DNA of 64,000 bases from Xenopus tropicalis (taxonomy: Eukaryota > Chordata > Amphibia > Anura > Pipidae), in the NCBI RefSeq assembly GCF_000004195.4, contig NC_030677.2, positions 100,778,829 through 100,842,828 on the forward strand. Direction: 5' to 3'. The translations under genes and the position numbers were made by a program. Positions 1-10,837 of the stretch are shown piece by piece. The notes beneath the pieces were generated by a model that did no database searches, was not told where the DNA came from, and saw nothing but the letters and a program-made list of their open reading frames with translations. Each line of letters opens with the position of its first letter. Within the stretch, counting starts at the first letter, position 1.

Positions 1-21
1 GGTGGAGGGTTGATAATGGAA

Positions 22-130
22 CTAGCAACAAACGCAAATGGCACTCAGAGCTGCAAATAAGGGAACAAGCCCTTAAAAAAACTTTATTGTGGAGGTGCAA
101 CGTTTTGGGGCAAAGTGACCCCTTTATCAA
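22..130. mobile_element. 109-bp SINE-like insertion flanked by 17-bp direct repeats
   Basis: The 17-bp word GAGGGTTGATAATGGAA occurs at 5-21 and again at 131-147, bracketing 109 bp. The related copy at 30885-30906 has the site once and uninterrupted (TTCCATTATTAGCCCTCC on the + strand), so it serves as an empty site. A target duplication of that length suggests target-primed reverse transcription, that is, a small non-LTR retroposon. The insert includes AACGTTTTGGGGCAAAGTGA, a type of sequence common in frog repeats. The family was not identified. Confidence 0.55.
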
Positions 131-362
131 GAGGGTTGATAATGGAAGCCAGTTTTGACTACTCCCCTACTCACCCTTTATTCTTATGTGAAAGAATTAT
201 ATTATGTTATATTAAGACTTACCCTTAAATCCATATGCCTCCTCTTCCTCCCCCGTGGATAGCACAGCAACCCCCAGCATATAATTACACACCCTAGGGA
301 CCAGATAATGACTTCCAAATGCTAACCAATATCCAGAACAAACCCCTGCCAGGTTCACCTCC

Positions 363-700
363 CACAGGCAGCATAGGGCAGGCAGAGTATGGCACACACA
401 GGCAGCGTAAGGCAAGCAGAGTATGGCACTCACAGGCAGGCAGAGTAGGGTGGCAGAGTATGGCACACACAGGCAGGCAGAGTATGGCACACACAGGCAG
501 GCAGAGTAGGGTGGCAGAGTATGGCACACACAGGCAGGCAGAGTATGGCACACACAGGCAGGCAGAGTGTGGCACACACAGGTAGGGTAGACAGAGTATG
601 GCATACTCTGCCTGCCCTACCCTGCCAGTATGTGCCATACTCTGCCTGCCTGTGTGTACCATACTCTGCCTGCCCTATGCTGGCTGTGTGTGTATGGCAC
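363..700. repeat. 24-bp minisatellite with an inverted half
   Basis: Units of about 24 bp containing GCAGAGTATGGCACACACAG repeat from about 370 to 600, some shortened to GCAGAGTAGGGTG. From about 600 to 700 the same unit appears in reverse complement (CCATACTCTGCCTGCCTGTG). The two halves could form a long hairpin around position 600. The overlapping open frames on both strands are by-products of the repeat. Confidence 0.85.
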
Positions 701-720
701 AATGCAGAGATTAAAAGGTG

Positions 721-1483
721 TGAACAACGCAGGGGATTACATGTTAAAACAATACAGGGGTTTACATCCTGAATCTGAGTTGTAAACCATACAGGGGCCA
801 GTTAATCTCAGTACTGATACCATTTAAAGCTTACACAAAGGCAGTCACAGCAGCCACACAGGTGGGGATCGCAAGCCGCAAGTTGGACAGCCCTAGTATA
901 TATCCTTCTTTTTTTGTACCTTATATTTTATTTTCCATTTATGCAGAAAAAACATAATACAGTGCAGTGAGAAAGCATGTATTAAAAGTAAATCATCAAG
1001 GGGAAAAAATAAAACATTGTTTCCAGTGATAAGCCATATGCATGATGTCTGCAGGCAGATACTAGAAGTACCAGCAGTTAAGAATCTCTGTTTTCAGGGA
1101 TATTAAACCCCTGGACAGTGAGCATAGTGGGCTGACTTGTTGATCCTGGGAAATGATAAATACGGGAACATAAAACACATGTTTTATTAATCACACTATC
1201 TGATTATTATTTTTTTAAGATTTTCTTGTTTTTAATGAATTAAGATTTAGTGCATTTGTAGCCCTGAATTTCTTTACTTGTAATTCTGTAAATGTGATTT
1301 TTTTTTTTTTTTTTGTATATTATCCTGATTTTATTTTTGCAGGCAGTTATTTCATAGGAAGCTCTGTTGTACGATGTTGCTGTTTGCTTTTATGAAACAG
1401 GGCTAGGTCCACTTTACTCTGCTGCCTACGTAAATATGTATTCATTGGGTAATCTATCTCACTGCATAGGGGTAGGTTTTATT
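721..1483. other. No gene recognised
   Basis: AT-rich sequence with a poly-T run near 1298-1314. It probably belongs to the r3hdm4 intron or intergenic space 5' of the first visible exon. No exon with similarity to the middle part of R3HDM4 could be found here. Confidence 0.5.
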
Positions 1484-1665
1484 GCAGAGTGAAGCCCCGC
1501 CCCCACTTCCCGTTTAGTTCTCTCTTTAATTCGACTACCTGTAGTCGACCTGGAGAGCCTTCTGCGCATGCCTGGAGGCAGCAGGAGCCAGTCTGTGCAT
1601 TAGCAGGGTTTTTTTTTTTTTTATGAGACACCTGAACAGGAAGTGGGGGCGGGGCTTCACTCTGC
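1484..1665. mobile_element. MITE with 27-bp perfect terminal inverted repeats
   Basis: GCAGAGTGAAGCCCCGCCCC begins at 1484 and its reverse complement ends at 1665. The arms are 27 bp, perfect and GC-rich, with a 128-bp centre containing a poly-T run. No convincing target-site duplication was seen, so the superfamily is not assigned. Confidence 0.7.
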
Positions 1666-1940
1666 ACAAGGAAGCAAAGATAAAGAATACCTTCTGACTG
1701 AGGAACCAGGTCAGAGAGAATGCTGGGGAAAAGGTAGGTAATTCTGGAGGCTGTTTAGAGTAATTTTACTGATGGAAAAAAAAGGTTTACTTATTCTTTA
1801 AGCACCTATACTATATTGTGCAGAATGGTGCAGAAAACACCAACAATTTGCTTTTTTCCAGAAATGATGTGAATTGACACCCTACTGCTATTCACAAAAA
1901 ATTATAAAAGGGGCTTTGAAAAATGTTGTTTTGCTTTTAG

Positions 1941-2960
1941 GGAACTTTGGAGTGCTTGGAAGAGGAAATGCTCTCCTTCTTCTCTGTCAGCCCAGAATCT
2001 GTTTACATTGCCATGATGGAAAACAGGTACTGAATTCTATTACTGCACCATACCATTTTGCAAATTTCAAATCTTTAACTTGTTATGTAAAAGCTGCAGT
2101 GTAATATCTAGTTGTGTCACAGTTTGTAGCTCTGAAATAGCAATGAGATAAGGCATTTGTTCTTAGCTTTATCGAGGATGATTATTGTTTTTTTACTTTC
2201 CAACCTGCGGATGACAAAAGAACACAATCTATTTAAAAATAACTCCTGTTGCATTCAGACTTATTCTGTCTCATCTGGTTCTTTCGCAGCTACCAGCGCC
2301 TCCTGCTGCATGCTGTTTGCCAGTACATGGATTTGGTCTCTGCCAGTAAGAGAATGGGGATTGGTGGAGGGAGGGTTGTTTGGGTGGGTTCTAGGTGTTG
2401 CAAATATTCAGTCGTTTGAATTTTAAGATTTTGTATTTGTTTTTATTATTATTTTTTAATAATTCTATTTAAATTAATTGACAGTAACAGAATATGTTGC
2501 ATTTTCTGCATCTTACTGGCTTATGTCACACATAAGTAGCTGCTGATTAAAGCCTGCTAGAAATGAGCTCATAATTTCTTGCAGGCACATTATAGACTAC
2601 CCTAAATCTATGCAGCCCTGCACATTTAGTAAGCTTCAAGTTGCACCTTTTAACTCTGTCAGATAGGGAAGAATAAAATGGAAGGGAAACTAAAAACAAT
2701 ACAACTTGAGATTTAATTTGCTTTAGGGCATTTGGCCACTGTCCACACACAGACTTAAAAGTACAGAATGCTGCACACACAGGGACTTAAAAAAAGAACA
2801 AAAAATCTTTATTTAGGGACAAAACTGAAGAAACGTTGGATTAATAAAGATTTTTTTGTTCTTTTTTTAAGTCCCTGTGTGTGCAGCATTTTGTTTTTCA
2901 TTTACATAAATTTTTGGTCAGCACCTGAGGCAATTAATTGTAGGGTTTGCTCCTTTTGTT

Positions 2961-3019
<59 letters not shown>

Positions 3020-4044
3020 ACAAAAGTGAAAATAAAAATGCCTGGGTGCAGACATCAAAGGAATGCAAACAGAAAGAAACAGAAGTCACACACACACGTC
3101 TTATGAAGAAAAAATAGATTTTACTGCAAAAAAGTGGACTAACGTTTCGGCTGTTACACCAGCATTTGACAACTTTGACAAAGGCTGGTGTAACAACCAA
3201 AACGTTAGTCCACTTTTTTGCATTAAAATCTATTTTTTCTTCATAAGACCTGTGCGTGCGGCTTCTGTTTCTTTCTAAATATATGTATAATATATATACA
3301 CACTTGGAAAAGGCTTTCATTGTTTAAGGTCAACAATGCCTAGTACATGGCTCACAAACTGCTGGTAACTACAAAAACCAGCCATTTTTGCCTATTTGAC
3401 ATCTCTATTTTATGTATTAGTGTCTTATTTAAAAAATGAAGGCTTTGTTTTTGGACTCCCCACCCTTTTATCTATCACCTTTAAAGGGATGGTTCACCTT
3501 TCTTCTAACTTTTGGCATGATATAGAAGGTCCTAATTTTAGAAATTGTTAAATTGGTCTTCATTATTTTTTTTTTTAATGGTTTTTTTAATTATTTGCAT
3601 TTCTCTTCTGCCAAAAAAAAAAAATTTGTGAGGCTATAATTTTATAAATTTATTTTTTTTTTTTAATTATCTTTCTATACAGACCATCTCCTATTCTTTT
3701 TCCAGTCTCTGATTCAAAGCACTGCTTGCTTACTAGGGTGAAAAAGACCATAGCAACCAGAGAGCTACTGAAATCCCAAAGTGGAAACCTGCTGAACAAA
3801 ATGCTAATAACTTAAAAGTCATAAAAAATGAATGCCAGTTGCAATTTGTCTAAGAATGTCAATGTCTGCATCATACTAAAGTTTATTTAAAGGTGAACTA
3901 CACCTTTAAAACAGGCCTATGTTTTTGGTTTTTTTTTCAGGTTCTGATTTCAAAGGCAAACGTCAGATGCGTGTGATAAACAGACACCGGGAGTTTTGTC
4001 CCCCAGAGCTACTTCTCTCCTCCTACCTCCAGATGAGATGTTGA
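1941..4044 (+). CDS. r3hdm4: R3H domain-containing protein 4, C-terminal exons (partial)
   Basis: Three coding exons join in frame: 1941-2026, 2290-2345 and 3941-4044 (stop TGA 4042-4044). Together they encode the last 81 residues. All introns are GT-AG (acceptors end at 1940, 2289 and 3940; donors start at 2027 and 2346). The peptide contains FFSVSPESVYIAMMEN, then YQRLLLHAVCQYMDLVSA, then GKRQMRVINRHREFCPPELL. These match the end of human R3HDM4 (FFSVSPQAVY.., RLLLHAVCQYMDL.., GKRQMKV.NRH) as recalled. R3HDM4 is a little-studied protein with an R3H-type, putatively nucleic-acid-binding region that falls in these exons. The first exon begins on a codon boundary, so an upstream exon ending in phase 0 should exist outside the window or unrecognised before 1941. 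The 3' UTR ends near an AATAAA at 4383-4388. Its position upstream of med16 on the same strand agrees with mammalian synteny. Confidence 0.93.
2767..2890. mobile_element. Fold-back MITE in last r3hdm4 intron
   Basis: Arms AATGCTGCACACACAGGGAC (2767 onward) and the reverse complement ending at 2890 pair over more than 40 bases, with a short centre containing AACGTTGGAT. No coding capacity. Confidence 0.75.
2966..3016. repeat. (TA)n microsatellite
   Basis: About 25 uninterrupted TA dinucleotides lie between two fold-back MITEs in the last r3hdm4 intron. Confidence 0.98.
3072..3275. mobile_element. 204-bp near-perfect palindromic MITE
   Basis: The left arm begins GAAAGAAACAGAAGTCACAC and the right arm ends with its near reverse complement. 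Inner words GTGGACTAACGTTTCGGCTG and GGCTGGTGTAACA pair across a centre near 3170-3180. It could produce a long hairpin RNA within the intron. Confidence 0.85.
3482..3909. mobile_element. T2-MITE-like element (TTAAAGG ends)
   Basis: Begins TTAAAGGGATGGTTCACCTT and ends with the inverse (GGTGAACTACACCTTTAA). TTAA flanks with TTAAAGGRR termini are the published hallmark of the Xenopus T2-MITE (Kolobok-related) family. It lies immediately upstream of the last r3hdm4 exon and supplies sequence up to about 30 bases from the splice acceptor. Confidence 0.8.
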
Positions 4045-4410
4045 CCATTTCTTGAACATCCATTGCTGACCATTACTCAGCAGCTTGTTGTTGTTGCATT
4101 GCTAGGGGCCCTGTCCATAAATGCTTTGCACACTGTTATTGCTCATCATGGCAGCACTGCACCTTAAGGCAGTGAAAGGACCACTGGTAGACCAGCCTCT
4201 AACATGTGCAATGGAAGAGGCATGTTGGTCACTGTGCCAAATTCTGTATCCTTGCCAAAAGCCAAAATACTTTTCTGCATCTTCAAATCAGTGTGCAAAG
4301 TCATGAAAGGACAGAGCACAAGACCATGTGTATGATTGTAAATATGTAAATGTAATGAATGTCAAAGCAACATGATCAGTCAAATAAAATTGAAAGGGCT
4401 AAATCTTTCC
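4045..4410 (+). terminator. r3hdm4: r3hdm4 3' UTR and polyadenylation signal
   Basis: The sequence after the stop is unique-looking and runs to AATAAA at 4383-4388. Cleavage would be expected 10-30 bases further on. This assignment is by position and motif only. Confidence 0.6.
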
Positions 4411-5400
4411 ACAGTGGTGTCACTAAAGGAAATAAGTGAGCCAGTGTATTCCTTCTCCTGAAATTTAGTTTACTGGGTAGTACATTTTACAGGGACGCTG
4501 GCACTTTATTTTTTTTTCTCCTTATGTGCCTGCAGAACCTTTGCAGAAGGCCAGCTGTACATGTTTACATAGTGGTCAAAGCACAGTGCAAATACATATC
4601 GGACACTGACAGGTACTATAGTATTAACACTATTTATTTTACCATTACTAACAGCTAACCAAAGTAAGTTTACAAGGGACATACTAGACCAGTATTTAAT
4701 GTCTGAGTGCCTATGTCTGCCTATAAGTCCTGCATCAACTGTGCTATTACAAAATTTGTTGTTCAAAAGAGATTTGCAGATTGTCCTAGACACATAAATG
4801 TAAAAATATTTTAAATGATTTTAGTATAATGTCACACATATCAGTGATGCACTCCCTTCTGGGCCAACTTTGATGTGCACTGACATGCTCATGGGGGATT
4901 TTGGTTCAAGAATGCAAAAGTATGCACTTTCTTGTGAAAGCCACCCTGTGTGTGCAGACTATCAGATGCACTGGCTATCATTGCACATAGATGTAGGTGC
5001 AGAAGGGAGCATATTGGCATTTTTTCCCCTGATGGAGCAAATGCCTAGTGTGACATAGCCCCTAGAGTGTACTAATTAAAAAGCACTAAATATAAAGTAA
5101 GACTTTATAGAAAGAAATAAAACTGCTTATACCACTGTGGAATTCTTAAAATTACTGCCCAAAACAGTTGCAAGAATATCAGTGTATCACCACAATAAAA
5201 CTACTTAGCACTTGAAACTGTGTCAGGTTGTGTTAGTTGCAGAAATAAACTCCCAGATTATGTATTCTTATTTTTAGCAAGAATTATATCCCGTAAAAAT
5301 TAAGCTCTTTTCCAAGCACAAGTAATTAATTACAAAGCTATTAAAATACAAGGTATTGTTGCCCTGTACTTGTAAAAGCTGCGCATTTGCTTCATAAACC
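4411..5400. other. Intergenic, no gene seen
   Basis: Unique-looking AT-rich sequence. Open frames at 4506-4793 (-) and 4870-5058 (+) show no recognisable domain, splice context or family similarity. Confidence 0.5.
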
Positions 5401-5614
5401 CTACTATAGTTTATATAAACAAAGCTGCTGTGTAGCCAAGGGGACAGCCATTCAAAATAAATTGTGTTATATTGTACAGGTTACAAAGCAGAAAAGCTCT
5501 GTAAAACAACACTGTATTCTATAGAGCTGCTATGTAATCTGTGACTACTTTTTTGCAGCTTGAATAGCTGCCCCCATTACTACACAGCAGCTTTATTTAT
5601 ATAAACTATAGTAG
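5401..5614. mobile_element. Fold-back MITE, diverged copy of the core of the 9433-9846 element
   Basis: CTACTATAGTTTATATAAAC at the left pairs with TATAAACTATAGTAG at the right. The AAGCTGCTGTGTAGCCA and GGCAGCCATTCAA words are shared with 9540-9725, so both belong to one family. Confidence 0.7.
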
Positions 5615-5618
5615 TATT

Positions 5619-5768
5619 AGGGCAAAGACACGCAGCGATTAGTCAGCGTGACTTTTTAAAAAGTTGTGGCGATTAGTCGCAGCAACTGATAGGAAAAGTT
5701 GAGATTTGTTGCAGCGACTGACTTTTTTAAGAGACGCAGCAACTAATTTCCCCATGTGCCTTCGCCCT
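5619..5768. mobile_element. Short MITE with AGGGC...GCCCT ends
   Basis: AGGGCAAAGACACGCAGCGA at the left is loosely inverted at the right (CATGTGCCTTCGCCCT). Internal GCGATTAGTCGCAGC words resemble the GGGGAGATTAGTCGCC MITE family found elsewhere in the window. Confidence 0.55.
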
Positions 5769-7284
5769 TACTGAAGCACAGAGCTTTTACCAGCACAGGC
5801 CAACAGTGCTGCTGCTCCTACCAGCTACAGCCAAAAATTGATATATTGGTCAACACAGCATGTTTTTACAACCTGATATATAGAGATTAATTTTCTTCCT
5901 GTATAATCAATGTGTTCTGGCAGGCAGTAGGGAGCTATAGAGGCCCCTGTTGTGCTCTGTCAGGTCCGTTTTAATTCATCTCTGTCACCCAGCTTCATTG
6001 TGAAGTTTAGAAAATTATCATGTTGCTCGGCTAACTGGTGCTAATTAGCTATTATTTATCAGTCTTCTACATGTAGAGCTTTGTGGTGTAATTCTATATT
6101 TTCTGGTGTAATAAATGATATCTGAAGTTTAATGTGTTGTCTATTTTTTTTAACTGTTTGCACAAATAAGTTTATATACATAATATAAACTTATAAGGTT
6201 GAAAAGAAGTGAGAAAGCCTGTCATTAGTTTTAGCTAAGGAAAATGATACCCCAAACAATGTAGGTCTCTATAAAAATATATTTCATAAACAAACTTATA
6301 TGTAAAACCCTGCTTTACTGTAATAAACTATTTTCATAAAAATATACATTTAGTAGTATGTGCTATTGGGTACTCCTAAATAGAAAATTGCTATATTAAG
6401 AATTAAGGGCCACCTCCTGGGAACCTAGGATTCACAGTGCACACAAACAATCCAAGGCACACATACACGCTGGGCCACATCAGCCAATGAATGGACAGAG
6501 TTCTGCATTTTGCTTCCACACTTCTTGTTATAGTTAGAGCTGCATTATTTATCATCATGTGATCTCTGAGGGAGCACACAGCCCATCACTAAATGGTAGA
6601 TCTAGGGAAAGGATGTAAATATTTACTGATATATATATATTCCAGTTTGGTGAGATTCTATAATAGGCCACTTAACAAAATATAAACTATCTGTTGCTTA
6701 AGGACTCATTCTGGGAGTATAGTTCATAGGCTACTACCCAAGAAGATGATCAGAATTCAGGTTTAAAATACTTTTTGATTCCAACAAAGCTATTTGTGTG
6801 TGTCTGATGCTTTATCAGAAATAGCCAATGAAATGTTGAGGGGAGAAAGGTCATTTTAGTTTTATGCTTTATTATATATTGCACGTCTGTTCTTTGGGGA
6901 CACTTAGATGAGGCTGTTTCAGGCACATTAAGTATTTTGAAGTAGACGACCTTGTGCAAAAAAAACACATTCTCTAAACTGCTATCGAGAACATGATTAC
7001 AATTATTATATACAGTCTTCCTATTCAACTTGATCACGTAATAGAATTTCTGTTCAAGTTACTGCTTAGTACACCTGGTCCAGGTGCCAATAGATCAATA
7101 GTACATATGAATAGGTCACTCACCAAGTTGCTTTGGTAGTTATAGTGCAGCAACCCAGACCCCCCAGGGGGAGATTTAGCGTACTTATAACAAGCAGACA
7201 CGCACTCTGATGTCCAGTGTTTAGTGGTAAAATAAAAGAAACCGTAGGACAAAAGAAGTATACAAGATGTATATAAAATTAAAG
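5769..7284. other. Intergenic, no gene seen
   Basis: AT-rich sequence with a short (TA) tract near 6631-6640. No exon-like coding region was recognised on either strand. Confidence 0.5.
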
Positions 7285-7514
7285 ATTATGTGACCTGTAA
7301 AACAAAAAGTGTAGTGTATTTATTAACTTGCTCACAGCAAAGTCTACAATATGTGGGCTGCGCAATGCGGCCTCTAAAAAAAAATCAGATATCAATTAAT
7401 AATGATGCCACCACTGTATCAAGGCACTTTCGAGACTGTAATGGGGACAATGCCTCCTTTTTGCCGATACAGGGTGTTGATAAGGTCATGGTTAAAACCG
7501 AGGAGGGAATCTGA
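7285..7514 (+). pseudogene. Fragment of a Penelope-like retroelement (GIY-YIG endonuclease region)
   Basis: The + strand frame from about 7290 reads CKTKSVVYLLTC followed by LQYVGCAMRPLKK and later VSRHFRDCNGD. This has the pattern of GIY-YIG endonuclease domains of Penelope-like elements: a VVYLxxC strand, a YVG motif, a basic helix and a C-terminal HF motif. The usual second CPC-type cysteine motif and the arginine after YVG are degraded, and the frame stops at 7512-7514. No reverse transcriptase was seen upstream, so this is a 5'-truncated or internally deleted relic. Confidence 0.55.
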
Positions 7515-9432
7515 TACATTTGTTACTACAAACTGAGTTAAAATGGATATGTCTCTTGGATACTAGGTAATATAATGCAACCAAATGCAAAATGGAATGT
7601 GAGTCGTGTCATCTACACATTGTATATAGATGTTGTATCTAAATATGGATACATTGTACACATTTGTAACATACCAAATACAGTAAATAAAATAACAGTG
7701 AAGGATGCAATTTAATAAATTAATTCTATATTTGCTCAGTTATAGACAGGTTTTTATGTGTTACATGCTGCATGACTTTTGTTACCATATATTAGAATGA
7801 AGGGAGGCTATATTAATATAAAGAATTTATATCAATGCTTTTATAGACTTCAGTTGTCATTCAGTATGTTACATTTCTTTACTGTTTATTAATACAATTA
7901 CGAATTTAATATTGAATGAATTTGGGTTGTTAAAAAAGAATATTATTTCACAATACCTGTTCTAACAGACATTGCAAGGGTTAACTATGTGGAAGAAGGC
8001 ATCAAGGGGTAAGAGTCAGATCCGCTAGCCTTTTAAATTGTTTATTAGTCTGTGTAAAAAGTACCCAAGAACAGTGCTGGCATAAGAAAGTGTCAGTCAA
8101 TATCAATATGAGTATATAGGGACAGGTGTGGACTGTGATTTAAAATGGGCCCTGGTATTTCAAGTGCACAGAGGTCCAAACAGCTCTATTTTTGGGCTGC
8201 TTAAAAACAAAGTGGTTGGAGTGCCAAAAACACCCCCATCTATTATTGCCTCACAGTTGGAGGCTAAAATGTTGTCAGTGATGCAAGAAAATGCTCCAAT
8301 AATTAGCCTTCCTACCAGGGCTATATTATTCTTACTGCCATCACCTAAAATAGGTTACTGTACAGTGTTGGCAATATGGCACTGGATGGTGGGCATAGAG
8401 CTGTATTATCTTAGTCAAGTAAGTAGCTAAAAAAGGATCTTTTTATATTATAGTGGATAAACTGTTGAAGACCTCTTGTGTCAGGGACCTGTGTATATAT
8501 CATTACCTAACATGCTAACGATGTACTCGTCTATATAAATGACCAAGGACTAGATGTAGAAAAGAGCAAAAACACTAATAAAAGGGATGAATGGGAATGC
8601 CTTATTATGTATGTAATCAGTGTTTACAAACACAGTATATACATTGTCAGTATAAATATTTTCTGGTTAACATCGTTCCATAGGATTGTGCATGGGGACC
8701 AGGATAACTACTATGGCTAGAGGAATAGGAAGGTTCAGGTAATAGAACTCCATTACCAAGCTAATAGTGAGCGATTTTGGTAGGGGTGGGTGCCTTTCTA
8801 ACAGTAACTACAGTTATATAATCATTAGTTATGTTTATGTTAAAAATAAAATGTTGAATCCAGCTGCCCTTTAGGGGCCAGAAAAGAAATAATGCAGAAA
8901 TTTCAGATGTTGAGACTGTAGATACCATCTGGGTCATTTTTATTTGGTTAATCTTTAATGGCTACAGTGAAAACTGTGCCTCTTTTTTCAGCCATTTGCA
9001 TGCAGCAAACTGACATTGAATTATGAACTTTGTTTCACAGAAAGGTGATTGTGTACTCTATGTTACAGTGCCCCATTAATTCCTTATATGGAAAATTTCA
9101 CTCTACAGTAAGTTAAAGTGAAGTCTACGTGTCCACATTATATAATGCAATTAATTCTGCTCTTGTGATCATGGACTTGTGACCTGTGACCTGATCTGTA
9201 AGGTACCAAAACATTATCCTGGTTAAGACTGTAAACTGGCTGCTAAAATCTGATCTATTATATATCATTGTCAAGTATGTGCTTTACAATGTATGGTGGC
9301 AGGTGGATATAGCCTGCTTTAAAAAGCCATCTAAACAAGGTAGCCCTGATTAGGTTTTTGGAAATAGAGCATTTTTAGAAGGATGGTAATAAAACCCTCA
9401 ACCAAAAATCCTAATTCATAACACCTGCACTG
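7515..9432. other. Intergenic, no gene seen
   Basis: AT-rich sequence. The frame at 8128-8430 (+) has no recognisable domain and no splice signals in support. Confidence 0.5.
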
Positions 9433-9846
9433 TTAAAGGAACAGTAACATCAAAAAATTAAAGTGTTTTAAAGTAATTAAAATATAATGTGCTGTTGCTC
9501 TGCAAAAAAATGGTGTTTTTGCTACAGAAAAGCTACTATATAAATAAGCTGCTGTGTAGCCACGGGGGCAGCCATTCAAGCTGGAAAAAGGAGAAAAGGC
9601 ACAGGTTACATAGCAGATAACTAGTAGATAAGCCCCATATAATGGGGGTTTATCTGTTATCTGCTAAGTAACCTGTGCCTTTTCTCCTTTGAATGGCTGC
9701 CCCCGTGGCTACACAGCAGCTTACTTATATAAACTATAGTAGTCTTTCTGAGGCAAACACACCAGTTGTAGCAATGCAGGGCTACAGTACATTATATTGT
9801 AATTACCTTTATACACTTTCATTTTTTGGTGTTACTGTTCCTTTAA
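9433..9846. mobile_element. T2-MITE-like element with long fold-back core
   Basis: Starts TTAAAGGAACAGTAACATCA and ends with the inverse TGGTGTTACTGTTCCTTTAA. Inside, ATAAGCTGCTGTGTAGCCAC pairs with its reverse complement around a centre near 9640. TTAA edges and TTAAAGGRR termini place it with T2-MITEs. Confidence 0.85.
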
Positions 9847-10617
9847 CGCATCTGGTTCATCTAATGCTCTGTTCTAGCCTCTCCTTCCTCAGTTCCTCCT
9901 TTGATCCTGATTGACTTAAAACGTATAACTCAATTAGATTCCTCTGTAGGGAACACTGTCTCTCAGTCTCTTCAAAGACAATTAAGATCCTGCTTTTTGA
10001 AGCTCTAGGAAATTATTTAGGCCTGTCTTGCCAGTGGGCAAAACTGTACTTTTACACCTGTTTGTGCACTCACTTAGATTGTAAGCTCAACAGGGCAGGG
10101 GCTGTCTTCTTAATGTGTCTCTTACCATGTGGCTGTATATTTATTACACTGCTTATCCTCCCTGTGTGTACTTTTCCATATTGTAAAATTATACAGTGCT
10201 GCGTTTCCTAGTAGCAGTTTAAAAACAAAGTTATGTATATGTACATAAAACACAGAACAACTTGTTCTTCTAGTTTAATTGGGTTCAAAGGTTTTCTTGA
10301 CTGTTTATTGAGGGCATCCCTGTGTCTAATGTGCAGTGTTCATCATCATTTATATTGCGCCAAGATTTATTTCCATATATGGAAATTCTTTTAATATTAT
10401 TGACAAGTATTTCCTTGTTGCATAACTTTCAGCTCCATATTTATGCTCCAAGAAGTGCATACATAAAGATGCAAGCAGATGCAAGAGTCACTGGGGATAA
10501 TTTATCAACACTGGGCAAATGTGCCCCCGGGCAGTAACCTATTACCACATTCTATCACACATACCCAGTGCTTTACAAGGTGTTTATTGGTCTTAATGGG
10601 TCTTGGGACTCCTGTGC
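9847..10617. repeat. LINE 3'-tail-like segments
   Basis: The stretch from about 10070 (TTAGATTGTAAGCTCAACAG) to 10215 (ACAGTGCTGCGTTTCCTAGT) has the layout of the 3' end of vertebrate L2/CR1-like LINEs: 'agattgtaagctc...gggcaggg...ctgtac.gcgctgcg'. Related copies lie at about 32203-32345 and 59805-59950. No reverse transcriptase frame is attached. Confidence 0.5.
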
Positions 10618-10837
10618 TTCTGAGGGCTGTGGCACATGCCTTGTCGCAGGCGACTAATCTTCCCGAAATCGTGAAAGTTTCCACTCAAGGCAACTTCCTT
10701 GATTTCCCCCGCGTATGCCATCCCACCAGCGATTTTCATACTTGCCGGTGGGATGGTATTTTGGGGAGACTAGTCGCCCACAACAAGGGAGATTTGTTGC
10801 GGGCGACTAGTCTCCCCGTCTGCCACAGTCCTGAAAT
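10618..10837. mobile_element. Fold-back MITE, GGCGACTAATCTCCCC family
   Basis: CTGTGGCACATGCC at the left pairs with the inverse at the right, and GCCATCCCACC pairs with GGTGGGATGG in the middle. Related copies are at 46628-46824 and 55764-56074, and fragments lie near 31370-31470, 62875-62975 and 63168-63236. Confidence 0.75.

Larger units (their letters stand above)
1..720 (-). repeat. Interspersed repeat copy A carrying a minisatellite
   Basis: The reverse complement of about 130-300 matches 30640-30905 closely, including the shared word CATATGGATTTAAG and the run around ATAATATAATTCTTTCACAT, so these are two copies of one interspersed family in opposite orientation. Both copies adjoin sequence rich in CATACTCTGCCTGCCCT. 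The left edge lies outside the window and the right edge is approximate. No protein domain is visible. The open frames here come from the repeat and are not genes. Confidence 0.7.

Noticed and set aside
212..702. Several frames of 83-130 codons on both strands
   Set aside because: All arise from the 24-bp minisatellite (periodic CVCHTLPA and AEYGTHRQ peptides).
1687..1736. Possible r3hdm4 exon ending at a GTAGGT donor
   Set aside because: The translated peptide does not resemble R3HDM4 upstream of the first confirmed exon, and the stretch directly follows a MITE.
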